Program-made: the position numbers and the translations under genes
Assembly (NCBI RefSeq): GCF_011682055.1
Contig: NZ_JAAQOM010000001.1
Coordinates: 248,001 to 312,000 of the forward strand
DNA length: 64,000 nucleotides
Reading direction: 5' to 3'
Source: Telluria antibiotica
GTDB taxonomy: Bacteria > Pseudomonadota > Gammaproteobacteria > Burkholderiales > Burkholderiaceae_D
In this document: in pieces, positions 57,075 to 64,000 of the stretch
How positions within the stretch are numbered: position 1 is the stretch's first letter
How the letters are laid out: each line of letters starts with the position of its first letter
Notes under the pieces: generated by a model
The model's input: the letters and a program-made list of their open reading frames with translations, nothing else
Told to the model about the DNA's origin: nothing
Databases searched by the model: none

Positions 57075-58525
57075 ACGCGGTCTCCATGAACATGGTCACC
57101 CTGCTGTACCTGGTGGCCTCGATCTGCTTCATCCAGGCGCTCAAGGGCCTGTCGTCGCCCGCCAACGCGCGCATGGGCAACGCGTTCGGCATGGCGGGCA
57201 TGGTCATCGCCACGCTCACCACCGTCGCCCTCATCGTCAAGCTGCAGGCGATGATGGCCACCGGCTCGTTCGGCTTCGGCCTCATCCTGCTGGGCACCGT
57301 CGTCGGCGGCGGCATCGGCGCCGTCGCGGCGCGCAAGGTCGAGATGACCAAGATGCCGGAACTGGTCGCCGCCATGCACTCGCTGATCGGTCTCGCGGCC
57401 GTGTGCATCGCCGTGGCCGCCGTCTCGGAACCGTGGGCGTTCCGCATCGCCGAGCAGGGCCAGCCCCTCCCCTTCGGCAACCGCATCGAGCTGTTCATCG
57501 GCACGTTCGTCGGCGCCGTCACGTTCTCCGGTTCCGTGATCGCGTTCGGCAAACTGTCCGGCAAATACAAGTTCCGGCTGTTCCAGGGCGCGCCCGTGCG
57601 CTTCCCCGGCCAGCACATGGTCAATCTCGGCATCGCCGTCGCCATCGTCGCGCTGGGTCTCGTGTTCTGCTTCGACGGCGGCACCGCGCCCGCCTGGGCG
57701 CCGTTCATCGCGATGACGGCGCTGTCGTTCCTGCTCGGCGTGCTGATCATCATCCCGATCGGCGGCGCGGACATGCCCGTCGTCGTGTCGATGCTGAACT
57801 CCTATTCCGGCTGGGCAGCGGCCGGCATCGGCTTCTCGCTGAACAACGCGATGCTGATCATCGCCGGTTCGCTCGTCGGTTCGAGCGGCGCGATCCTTTC
57901 GTACATCATGTGCAAGACGATGAACCGCTCGTTCTTCAACGTGATCCTGGGCGGCTTCGGCGGCGACGGCGGCACCGTCGCGGCGGGCGAACAGGCGCAG
58001 CGCCCGGTGAAATCCGGCTCGGCCGACGACGCGACGTTCATCATGGCGAATGCGGAATCCGTGATCATCGTGCCGGGCTACGGCCTCGCGGTCGCGCGCG
58101 CCCAGCACGCGCTGAAGGAACTGGTGGAAAAGCTGACGCACAAGGGCGTCGCGGTGCGCTACGCGATCCACCCGGTGGCGGGCCGCATGCCGGGCCACAT
58201 GAACGTGCTGCTCGCGGAGGCCGAGGTCCCGTACGACCAGGTGTTCGAGATGGAAGACATCAACGCCGAGTTCGGCCAGACCGACGTGGTGCTGGTGCTG
58301 GGCGCCAATGACGTCGTGAACCCGGCCGCGAAGGATCCGAAGTCGCCGATCGCCGGCATGCCGATCCTCGAGGCCTATAAAGCCAAGAGCATCATCGTCA
58401 ACAAGCGCTCGATGGCATCGGGTTATGCCGGGTTGGACAACGACCTGTTCTACCAGGCGAACACGATGATGGTGTTCGGCGACGCCAAGAAGGTCATCGA
58501 GGACATGGTGAAGGCGGCCGACTGA
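57071..58525 (+). CDS. pntB: Transhydrogenase beta subunit
   Basis: 484 residues. The first half has eight to nine membrane helices with the channel motifs GAVTFSGSVIAFGKLSGK and PGQHMVNLG. The second half is the NADP(H)-binding domain III (VIIVPGYGLAVARAQHALKEL, YAIHPVAGRMPGHMNVLLAEA, DVVLVLGANDVVNPAAKDP, GMPILEAYKAKSIIVNKRSM as regions). The complex uses the proton gradient to reduce NADP+ with NADH. Full length for the family. Last gene of the pntAA-pntAB-pntB operon. Confidence 0.96.
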   Translation: MNAVSMNMVTLLYLVASICFIQALKGLSSPANARMGNAFGMAGMVIATLTTVALIVKLQAMMATGSFGFGLILLGTVVGGGIGAVAARKVEMTKMPELVAAMHSLIGLAAVCIAVAAVSEPWAFRIAEQGQPLPFGNRIELFIGTFVGAVTFSGSVIAFGKLSGKYKFRLFQGAPVRFPGQHMVNLGIAVAIVALGLVFCFDGGTAPAWAPFIAMTALSFLLGVLIIIPIGGADMPVVVSMLNSYSGWAAAGIGFSLNNAMLIIAGSLVGSSGAILSYIMCKTMNRSFFNVILGGFGGDGGTVAAGEQAQRPVKSGSADDATFIMANAESVIIVPGYGLAVARAQHALKELVEKLTHKGVAVRYAIHPVAGRMPGHMNVLLAEAEVPYDQVFEMEDINAEFGQTDVVLVLGANDVVNPAAKDPKSPIAGMPILEAYKAKSIIVNKRSMASGYAGLDNDLFYQANTMMVFGDAKKVIEDMVKAAD

Positions 58526-58668
58526 GCGCCACGTCTCGGGCCGGCAGTATCGCCGCTGTAGCAGTCGTTCGACTGATACAGCATGTGCCTGCACGCGGCG
58601 CCTTGTGCCTGTTCGCCGCCGTGCCGCGCTTCTAGACTGGAGCCTCCTCCACTCTGCGACTGCATGCC

Positions 58669-59253
58669 ATGACCGAACTCCTGCCCCTGATGAGCTATTG
58701 CTTCGTGATGTCCGCCACGCCCGGGCCGAACAACGTCATGCTTGCGACCACCGGCGCCAGCTTCGGCTACCGCGGTGCGTTGCCCGTCATCCTCGGCATC
58801 CAGGCCGGCCTCCTTGCGCAGACCATGCTCATGTGCCTGGGGCTCGGCAGCGTGTTCGTCGCGTACCCGATGGCGCAGCAGGTCCTGCGGATCGCGGGCG
58901 CCCTGTACCTGATGTTCCTGGCCTGGAAGCTTGCCGGCGCCTCGGTGGCGGGCACCAGCGCACCGAAGGCCGTGTCCTTTGCGCAGGCGACGCTGTTCCA
59001 GGCGCTGAATCCCAAGAGCTGGCTCAAGGCGATCACCATGGCATCGGTCTTCCTGCCTGCGCAAGGCAACCTGCTCGCCAACGCGCTACTCGTGTCCGTC
59101 ATCGGCGCAGTGGTGGGAACGCCGTGCAACGTCATGTGGGCGCTGTTCGGCGTCTCGATCCGCAGCGTGCTGACGGCGCCCCGCAGCCAGCGCATGTTCA
59201 ACGTGGCGATGGGGGGCATCCTGATGGTCCTCGCCGTGCAGTTTTTACGCTAG
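58669..59253 (+). CDS. LysE/RhtB-type exporter
   Basis: 194 residues with six hydrophobic segments, inner membrane. Family features are FVMSATPGPNNVMLATTGASFGYRGALPVILGIQ at about 12-45 (as a region), LRIAGALYLMFLAWKLAG and FQALNPKSWLKAITM, matching LysE/RhtB exporters of amino acids and related metabolites. Slightly shorter than the usual 205-210. The gene for a MocR-type regulator follows nine bases later on the same strand, so the exporter and an amino-acid-sensing regulator are probably co-expressed. Confidence 0.92.
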   Translation: MTELLPLMSYCFVMSATPGPNNVMLATTGASFGYRGALPVILGIQAGLLAQTMLMCLGLGSVFVAYPMAQQVLRIAGALYLMFLAWKLAGASVAGTSAPKAVSFAQATLFQALNPKSWLKAITMASVFLPAQGNLLANALLVSVIGAVVGTPCNVMWALFGVSIRSVLTAPRSQRMFNVAMGGILMVLAVQFLR

Positions 59254-59262
59254 ACTTCAACG

Positions 59263-60729
59263 ATGTTCCCCATCGACCGCTCCTCGCCCGTTCCCCTGTT
59301 CAAGCAGATCGAGGCCGCATTGCGCCAGCAGATCGCGCAACGCGTCCTGCCCGGCGGGACCAGGCTGCCGTCGATCCGCCAGCTCGCCGCACAGATCTCC
59401 GTCAGCACCAATACCGTGGTGGTGGCGTACGACAGGCTGGTTGCCGCAGGCGTCATCGACACGCACGGCACCGCGGGCTTCTTCGTCCGCGCGCCAAGCG
59501 ACGCCGGCCGCGCCGTTCCCGACGAGGTTGCGCTGGAAGCGGGCCAGGAACAGGAGCCCGTCTGGCTGATCCAGCAAGTGAACGACCAGCGCCCGGGCGT
59601 GCTGCTGGCCAGCAGCGGCGCCTTGCCGCCCACGTGGCTGCAGGACGGGCTGCCGGCGGCCGCCGTGCAACGTGGCCTGGCGCGCAGCGCGGCCGGCATG
59701 GCGTCGCGCTGTCCGCCGCAAGGGCTCGCCGAACTGCGTGAGCAGATCGCGCTGCTGTTGCGCGGCATCGGCGTCGCTGCGGACGCTGGTCACATCCTCA
59801 CGACCTTCGGCGGCACCCATGCAATCGATCTGATCTGCCGCACGTTCCTGCAGCCCGGCGATACGGTGCTGGTCGAAGATCCCGGCTACTTCCTGATGTT
59901 CGGCAGGCTGCGCCAGGACGGCGTGCGCCTGGTGCCCATCAAGCGCCGCCCCGATGGCCTCGACCTCGACGAACTGGAAGCCGCCTGCCGCGCGCACCGT
60001 CCGCGCCTGCTGTTCGTGCAAACGGCGTTGCACAATCCCACCGGATGGAGCAGCAGCGCCACCAACCTGCACAAGGTGCTGAACATGGCGCAGCAGTACG
60101 GCGTCCTGATCGCCGAAGACGACGTGCACGGCCATTTCCAGCACGGCCACAGCACGCGCCTCGCATCGCTGTCCGGACTGGACGGCGTGATCTACTATTC
60201 CAGCCTGTGCAAGGCGCTGAGCCCCGCCCTGCGCATGGGCTACCTGGCCGCGGCGCCCGCCCTGCTGAAGCTGCTGATGCGCACGAAGATCCACGCCGTC
60301 ATGACGTTGCCCGCGCTAAACGAATACGTGCTGCTCGAAGTGCTCAAGGCCGGCAACCTGCGCAAGCACCTGGACCGGCTGCAACGCAAGATCATGGTGG
60401 CGCGCAACGCCAGCACGCGGCAACTGAGCGCGGCCGGCGTGCGGTTCGAGCAGCCCGGCGACGCAGGCATTTTTTTGTGGGGCACCATGCCCGACGGGCT
60501 GGACGTGGACTTGCTGGTGCAGGACGCCTACCGCAACAAGATCCTCATGATGCGCGGCGCGGCGTTTTCCGCCGACGACAGGCCCGACCAGCACATCCGC
60601 TTCAACGTCGCCTTCAGCCAGCATCCGCGCGTGAGCGCCTACCTCGAGGAACGCTTGCGCGGGGTGGCTGACGCGCGCTCGACCCTCGCGCGCGCGCGCG
60701 GCACCGCCAGCATCAACGGCAAGCCCTGA
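59263..60729 (+). CDS. MocR-type GntR/aminotransferase regulator
   Basis: 488 residues. The N-terminus is a GntR winged helix (PLFKQIEAALRQQIAQRVLPGGTRLPSIRQLAAQISVSTNTVVVAYDRL as a region near 8-57). A class-I aminotransferase fold fills about 110-470 with the PLP site: ALHNPTGW, EDDVHGHF and the Schiff-base Lys317 in SSLCKALSPALRMGY. MocR/PdxR proteins use PLP to sense amines or vitamin B6 and normally regulate a neighbour. The upstream LysE-type exporter, nine bases away, is the natural target. Confidence 0.93.
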   Translation: MFPIDRSSPVPLFKQIEAALRQQIAQRVLPGGTRLPSIRQLAAQISVSTNTVVVAYDRLVAAGVIDTHGTAGFFVRAPSDAGRAVPDEVALEAGQEQEPVWLIQQVNDQRPGVLLASSGALPPTWLQDGLPAAAVQRGLARSAAGMASRCPPQGLAELREQIALLLRGIGVAADAGHILTTFGGTHAIDLICRTFLQPGDTVLVEDPGYFLMFGRLRQDGVRLVPIKRRPDGLDLDELEAACRAHRPRLLFVQTALHNPTGWSSSATNLHKVLNMAQQYGVLIAEDDVHGHFQHGHSTRLASLSGLDGVIYYSSLCKALSPALRMGYLAAAPALLKLLMRTKIHAVMTLPALNEYVLLEVLKAGNLRKHLDRLQRKIMVARNASTRQLSAAGVRFEQPGDAGIFLWGTMPDGLDVDLLVQDAYRNKILMMRGAAFSADDRPDQHIRFNVAFSQHPRVSAYLEERLRGVADARSTLARARGTASINGKP

Positions 60730-60743
60730 GTCGCGAACACCGC

Positions 60744-60776
60744 AAAAAAAGCCCGGCGGTGTCGCCGCCGCCGGGC
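60744..60776 (-). terminator. Intrinsic terminator, minus strand
   Basis: A nine-base perfect stem GCCCGGCGG/CCGCCGGGC with an eight-base loop. The T run that completes a terminator occurs only when read on the minus strand (A7 at 60744-60750 on plus). It would therefore stop transcripts coming from the MacA-like region, and it lies 14 bases after the mocR stop. Confidence 0.8.
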
Positions 60777-60821
60777 AAAGGTCCACCCAACAGGGGGATG
60801 GATGGAGGCACACCTTCAGGA

Positions 60822-60960
60822 TCAGTGACGGGACGGTTGCCACGCCGGCGGCAGGATATGCAGGATGCCGAACAGCAGGGCCAGGATGACGCTCACCGCG
60901 AGCGCCCCCGGATAGCGCCGCACGTACTTGAATGCGACGACAGCCTCGAGGTAAAGAAAA
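60822..60960 (-). pseudogene. C-terminal fragment of a membrane protein
   Basis: The minus strand ends a frame with EAVVAFKYVRRYPG then ALAVSVILALLFGILHILPPAW and stop. It is one amphipathic segment followed by one strong membrane helix, with no start codon or ribosome site in a sensible place. The wording looks like genuine protein rather than a shadow frame. The family is not determined. Confidence 0.4.
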
Positions 60961-61013
60961 CGACAGCGGCTGCTGTCGTTCCCTCGTTGCGGCGTGATCC
61001 GCGCGGATCAGCC

Positions 61014-61235
61014 GTCCACAGCGCCCGTCGCCGGACCTGGCAGGATGCTGTCGAAGGCGGCGCGGAACTTGGCGTCGAAACCGCGCGTGTGGCGACGCTT
61101 GCGCCGTCCCGCGCCGAGCTGGCAGGTGATGCCGTCGGCCAGCGCGACGAGCAGGGTTGCGCGATGCAGGCTGTCGGCGGGCTTGCACTCGGGGTCCATC
61201 GCCCGCACGAACTTCGCGATACAGAGCAAGCGAAC
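61014..61235 (-). pseudogene. Fragment resembling a regulator C-terminus
   Basis: In one minus-strand frame the sequence reads IAKFVRAMDPECKPADSLHR, then ATLLVALADGITCQLGAGRRKRRHTRGFDAKFRAAFDSIL and stop (given as a region). The spacing of DPE, ALADGI and a C-terminal helix recalls the ligand-domain end of TetR-family proteins. No DNA-binding part or start is present. Tentative. Confidence 0.4.
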
Positions 61236-61273
61236 AATGCCAGCGTCAAGGCGCGGTACGTCATCGGCGCACC

Positions 61274-62296
61274 TCAGGAGCCCGATGCCGCGGGAGACTT
61301 CGTGCCGGCATCCGGCGCGGACCCGACCAGCACCTTGTCGCCTGGGGCCAAGCCGGACAGGATCTGCACCTGCTGCACATTGCGCAATCCGACCTTCACC
61401 TTGCGGGCGGCAACGTGTTGGCCGGCGTCGAGCGCATTGACCCTGTACTGGCCGTCCTCGTCCTGCGCACCAAGGCCGTTCGCCGGCAGCAGCAACGTAT
61501 CGCGCGCCTGCGCGACGACGAACTGGACCTGCGCACTCATGCCGCTCATCAGTTCGTGATCCGCATTCTTGACCTCGAACAGGACAGTATAAAAGGCCTG
61601 CTTGCCCTGCTCGCCCGTGCCCTCGTCCGGGATGGGAGTGACTTGGCGCAGCGTTCCCGACCAGTGTTTTCCCGGATAGCCAGGGGTCGTGAAACTCGCT
61701 GCCATGCCGGGCCGCAGGCGCGTCACATCGCTTTCCGCGACGCGCGCCGCCATCGACACCACAGTGCCGGCAATCGGCGACCGTACCAGCGTTTTCTGGC
61801 ACGCTTCCTCATCGATTTTCAATGTCGCTTCGCGTTCGTGGATCTGCGCCGCGATCGCATCGACGCGCGCGTTTGCCGATGACGCGTTCATCCGCGCCGA
61901 TTCGAAGGCGTCCTCGCGAGTCGCGTTTTGCGCTTTCAAGGGTCTGGCGCTTGAGTCGAGCAGGGCCTGGTCGACCTGGACCGTGTCACCGATGGCGACC
62001 AACACCTCTTTCACCTGTCCGCCAATCCGGGCGTACGCGTCGGCCCATGTGTGGAGTTGGAGCTTGCCGGCAGCGTCGACCGTTTGCCGGAAGTCGCCGC
62101 GGCGCGCGGTGACGGTGTCGAGCTTGACGGGCGCGGCTGAGGCCTCGGGCGGTGACGGTTTGGTTGCTTGCGCCAACACGGGACTGGCTCCGAGCACAGC
62201 AGCCAGGGAAAGCAGAGCCACGGTCACGTCGCGGGAAGCCACGCGCTGGGCGCGGGTGGCCCAGGGCGGAGTTCTGTCTTGTCGATCAGCAGGCAT
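61274..62296 (-). CDS. MacA-like periplasmic adaptor, internally shortened
   Basis: 340 residues with a signal region (VTVALLSLAAVLGASPVLAQ near 24-43). Adaptor features are VTARRGDFRQTVDAAGKLQ, the lipoyl-like ARIGGQVKEVLVAIGDTVQ, TLVRSPIAGTVVSM, a beta-barrel (GKHWSGTLRQVTPIPDE) and the end LSGLAPGDKVLVG. Compared with MacA, the long coiled hairpin is much reduced (ALLDSSARPLKAQNATRED) and the stretch that should separate GTVVSM from VAESDVTRLRPGM (about 25-30 residues) is missing. No MacB or TolC partner is present. Probably non-functional or changed, although the frame is open. Confidence 0.7.
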   Translation of the reverse strand: MPADRQDRTPPWATRAQRVASRDVTVALLSLAAVLGASPVLAQATKPSPPEASAAPVKLDTVTARRGDFRQTVDAAGKLQLHTWADAYARIGGQVKEVLVAIGDTVQVDQALLDSSARPLKAQNATREDAFESARMNASSANARVDAIAAQIHEREATLKIDEEACQKTLVRSPIAGTVVSMAARVAESDVTRLRPGMAASFTTPGYPGKHWSGTLRQVTPIPDEGTGEQGKQAFYTVLFEVKNADHELMSGMSAQVQFVVAQARDTLLLPANGLGAQDEDGQYRVNALDAGQHVAARKVKVGLRNVQQVQILSGLAPGDKVLVGSAPDAGTKSPAASGS

Positions 62297-62460
62297 GGGA
62301 CCACATCAGAAAAATTCCGAGAATACACACATTCCGGGAGCCGGCTGACCGCCTCGCAAAACATATCCCGCCCTCCCGTCGGCAATCGTGTGCACATCAG
62401 TCTCTTGCCACGATCGTGTGCGCAGTCGGGACGACAGATCCGACTTGGCACCACTCGGTT

Positions 62461-63372
62461 TTACAGCATATTCCTGTCCCACGGTGCAACATCGCCGCCG
62501 AAACGCTGCGCAAGGAAGTCCAGCAACAGTTGCAAGGCAAGCGGCCGGTGCCGGCGCGACAGGTACACGGCGTGGATGCCCAGCGGCTCCGGCTCAAAGT
62601 CGGCCAATACGCGCACCAGCCGTCCGGTGCGAAGATCGTCACCGACATAATAAGTGGGCAGCATGCCCAGCCCGGCACCGGCGAGAACCGCTCTGCGCAA
62701 GATCGCGGTTTCGTTGGTGAAGAGCATGCCGTTGGCCGGCACGTCCACCGTTTGCCCACGGTATCGGAAGCGGTAATGCGCCCCGGCGCCAAAGGAGTTG
62801 GTCACGAATCGATGCGCGTTCAATGCCTCGATCCCGGCCGGCTGGCCGTCCTGCGCGAGGTAGTCGGGAGATGCGCACAGCACCGAACGGCATTGCGCCA
62901 ATGGCCGCGCAACGATGGCCGGATCCAGAGAGTTCGTGATCCGCACCGCGAGATCGATGCGATCCTCGACGAGATCCACCGGCCGGTCCGCGACGAGCAA
63001 CTCGACCTGCACGCGTGCATGCAGACGCTGGAAATCGACCACGGCCGTGGTCAGCTGTGCCTCGGCGAAGGAGCTGGATGTCGCAACGCGCAGCTTGCCC
63101 TCCGGTTCCCGGTTGCGGTTGCCGGCAATGTGTTCGACGTCGTCCGCCAGTTCGAGCAGTTGCCGGCAGGACGACAACACCGCCTGCCCGGCATCGGTCA
63201 GGGTGATGCGCCTGGTGGTCCTGTGCAGCAGGCGCGCTCCCACCCAGCCTTCCATCGCCGCCAAGTAGCGGCTGACCATGGCCTGCGACATCTCCAGGCG
63301 TGCGGCAGTCTGGGTGAAGCTGCCGCGCTCGGCGACTTCCACGAAGACCCGGGCAGCGGTCAAGCGATCCAT
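62461..63372 (-). CDS. LysR-type transcriptional regulator
   Basis: 303 residues. The winged helix-turn-helix lies at about 4-62 (FVEVAERGSFTQTAARLEMSQAMVSRYLAAME as a region), of the type in the large LysR group with PEGKLRVATSSSFAEAQLT at the linker and RPVDLVEDRIDLAVRI in the effector domain. The C-terminal half continues with LFTNETAILRRAVLAGAGLGMLPTYYV. Divergent from the MBL-fold gene, which it probably regulates; the 119-base gap is AT-rich but no clear T-N11-A palindrome stands out. Confidence 0.92.
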   Translation of the reverse strand: MDRLTAARVFVEVAERGSFTQTAARLEMSQAMVSRYLAAMEGWVGARLLHRTTRRITLTDAGQAVLSSCRQLLELADDVEHIAGNRNREPEGKLRVATSSSFAEAQLTTAVVDFQRLHARVQVELLVADRPVDLVEDRIDLAVRITNSLDPAIVARPLAQCRSVLCASPDYLAQDGQPAGIEALNAHRFVTNSFGAGAHYRFRYRGQTVDVPANGMLFTNETAILRRAVLAGAGLGMLPTYYVGDDLRTGRLVRVLADFEPEPLGIHAVYLSRRHRPLALQLLLDFLAQRFGGDVAPWDRNML

Positions 63373-63491
63373 TCAGCGGTCCATTTCATCGATTCATGCA
63401 ATTATAAATTTCAATAACGGCAGTTTATCTGCTGAATCGATAGGAATAAAGTACGCATCGCATTACAACCCATTCGACTCAGGAGATCGCC

Positions 63492-64000
63492 ATGTTTTCA
63501 GCCAAGAAGATTGCCCGTTTTGTCGTTCCCGCCCTGGCGCTCGGCGTTGTCGCCGCCGACGGCGCCGGAGCACAGGCCGCTGCGCCGCTGACCCTGAAGG
63601 TCTACAACGCCGACGGCCCCAGCTTCCACGTCAATTCCGTCCTCATCAGCGGCAAGACCGAGGCGCTGGTGATCGACAGCGGCTTCACCCGCGCCGATGC
63701 GCTGCGCATCGCCGCCAACGTGCTCGATTCGGGCAAGACGCTCAAGGCCATCTTCATCAGCAACGCGGACCCGGATTTCTACTTCGGCGCCGAGACGCTG
63801 AAGAGCCTGTTCCCGCAGGCCCAGGTGTTGACCACGCCTGCCGTGCGCGAAAAAATCCAGGCCAAGCTGGCCGGCAAAATGGCGGTCTGGGCGCCGAAGA
63901 TGGGCGCCAATGCGCCGAAGCAGCCCATCGTGCCGGACGAACTCGAGGGCACGACGCTGACGGTGGATGGCGAAACGATCGAGGTGCGCGGCACGACCGG
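63492..64000 (+). CDS. Exported metallo-beta-lactamase-fold protein, cut by window edge
   Basis: About 170 residues are visible before the window ends. The start is ATG 63492, with AGGAGA upstream. A signal peptide (cleavage near AQA-AAP, residues 28-30) precedes an MBL-fold N-terminal part: LTLKVYNADGPSFHVNSVLI, TEALVIDSGFTRADALRIAANVL, then KTLKAIFISNADPDFYFGAETL. Where MBL hydrolases carry HxHxDH, this protein has SNADPDF, keeping Asp but no His, so the usual first zinc site is not formed. The remaining motifs are beyond the window. Divergent from a LysR gene. Confidence 0.85.
   Translation, partial: MFSAKKIARFVVPALALGVVAADGAGAQAAAPLTLKVYNADGPSFHVNSVLISGKTEALVIDSGFTRADALRIAANVLDSGKTLKAIFISNADPDFYFGAETLKSLFPQAQVLTTPAVREKIQAKLAGKMAVWAPKMGANAPKQPIVPDELEGTTLTVDGETIEVRGTT

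Larger units (their letters stand above)
60730..61273. other. Gene-debris region left of the MacA-like gene
   Basis: About 540 bases with no intact gene. On the minus strand I see three unrelated protein-like pieces in different frames: a signal-like start right after the adaptor gene (MTYRALTLALFACS from 61264), a regulator-like end (61014-61235) and a membrane-like end (60822-60960), followed by the terminator. This looks like a region that has suffered deletions. Confidence 0.55.

Noticed and set aside
60744..60776. Terminator of the mocR gene on the plus strand
   Set aside because: On the plus strand the stem is followed by AAAGG, not T. The T7 run exists only on the minus strand, so it serves transcripts from the right.

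Overview
The window is GC-rich, densely coded chromosomal DNA that fits a soil or plant-associated betaproteobacterium of the Oxalobacteraceae (Massilia/Telluria/Duganella type). This is an inference from three PEP-CTERM exoproteins, a FhaB-like two-partner exoprotein with MBG/YDG repeats, GH43 and GH115 enzymes, a split proton-translocating transhydrogenase (pntAA-pntAB-pntB) and the codon bias. I see no tRNA, rRNA, CRISPR array, insertion sequence or prophage.

Layout. 1-7.9 kb: a DUF3943 protein cut by the window edge, a COG4705-like membrane protein, a PAS-diguanylate cyclase, a GNAT acetyltransferase, a lipoprotein, a WS/DGAT acyltransferase and a secreted GH43 enzyme. 8.3-18 kb: polysaccharide degradation, with a 1,584-residue modular lyase-like exoprotein, a PEP-CTERM protein, a membrane diguanylate cyclase and a GH115 alpha-glucuronidase. 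18.1-32.3 kb: a probable four-gene operon (TpsB transporter, 2,745-residue TpsA exoprotein, two paralogous small exported proteins), divergent from a NarL-type two-component system, with a 20-bp inverted repeat between them. 32.3-39.8 kb: a sugar/H+ symporter, a PEP-CTERM protein, a feruloyl-esterase-like lipoprotein, a wrecked feruloyl-CoA synthase gene joined to a beheaded marR, and a LysR/hydrolase divergon. 40-44 kb: pstS with a Pho-box-like site, a DUF2278 protein and a phytase-like PEP-CTERM protein. 44-52 kb, all on the minus strand: TonB receptor, membrane-anchored AraC regulator, polysaccharide deacetylase lipoprotein, a second paralogous AraC regulator, PHB-depolymerase-like esterase. 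52-64 kb: a TetR/flavoprotein divergon with two operators, a frameshifted membrane protein, pntAA-pntAB-pntB, a LysE exporter with a MocR regulator, a deletion-scarred MacA-like adaptor beside gene debris, and a LysR/MBL-fold divergon that runs off the right edge.

How the parts connect. LacI-family-type operators (TGNTANCGNTANCA) lie upstream of the lyase/GH43 divergon (core ATCGAT or ATCGGT) and upstream of GH115 and the sugar symporter (core AGCGCT). This suggests one xylan/glucuronoxylan response, run by one or two LacI proteins encoded outside the window. The most system-like novelty candidate is the TpsB-TpsA-paralog-pair operon with its divergent NarL system and shared palindrome. Second is the pair of transmembrane AraC regulators whose periplasmic halves look like carbohydrate-binding domains.
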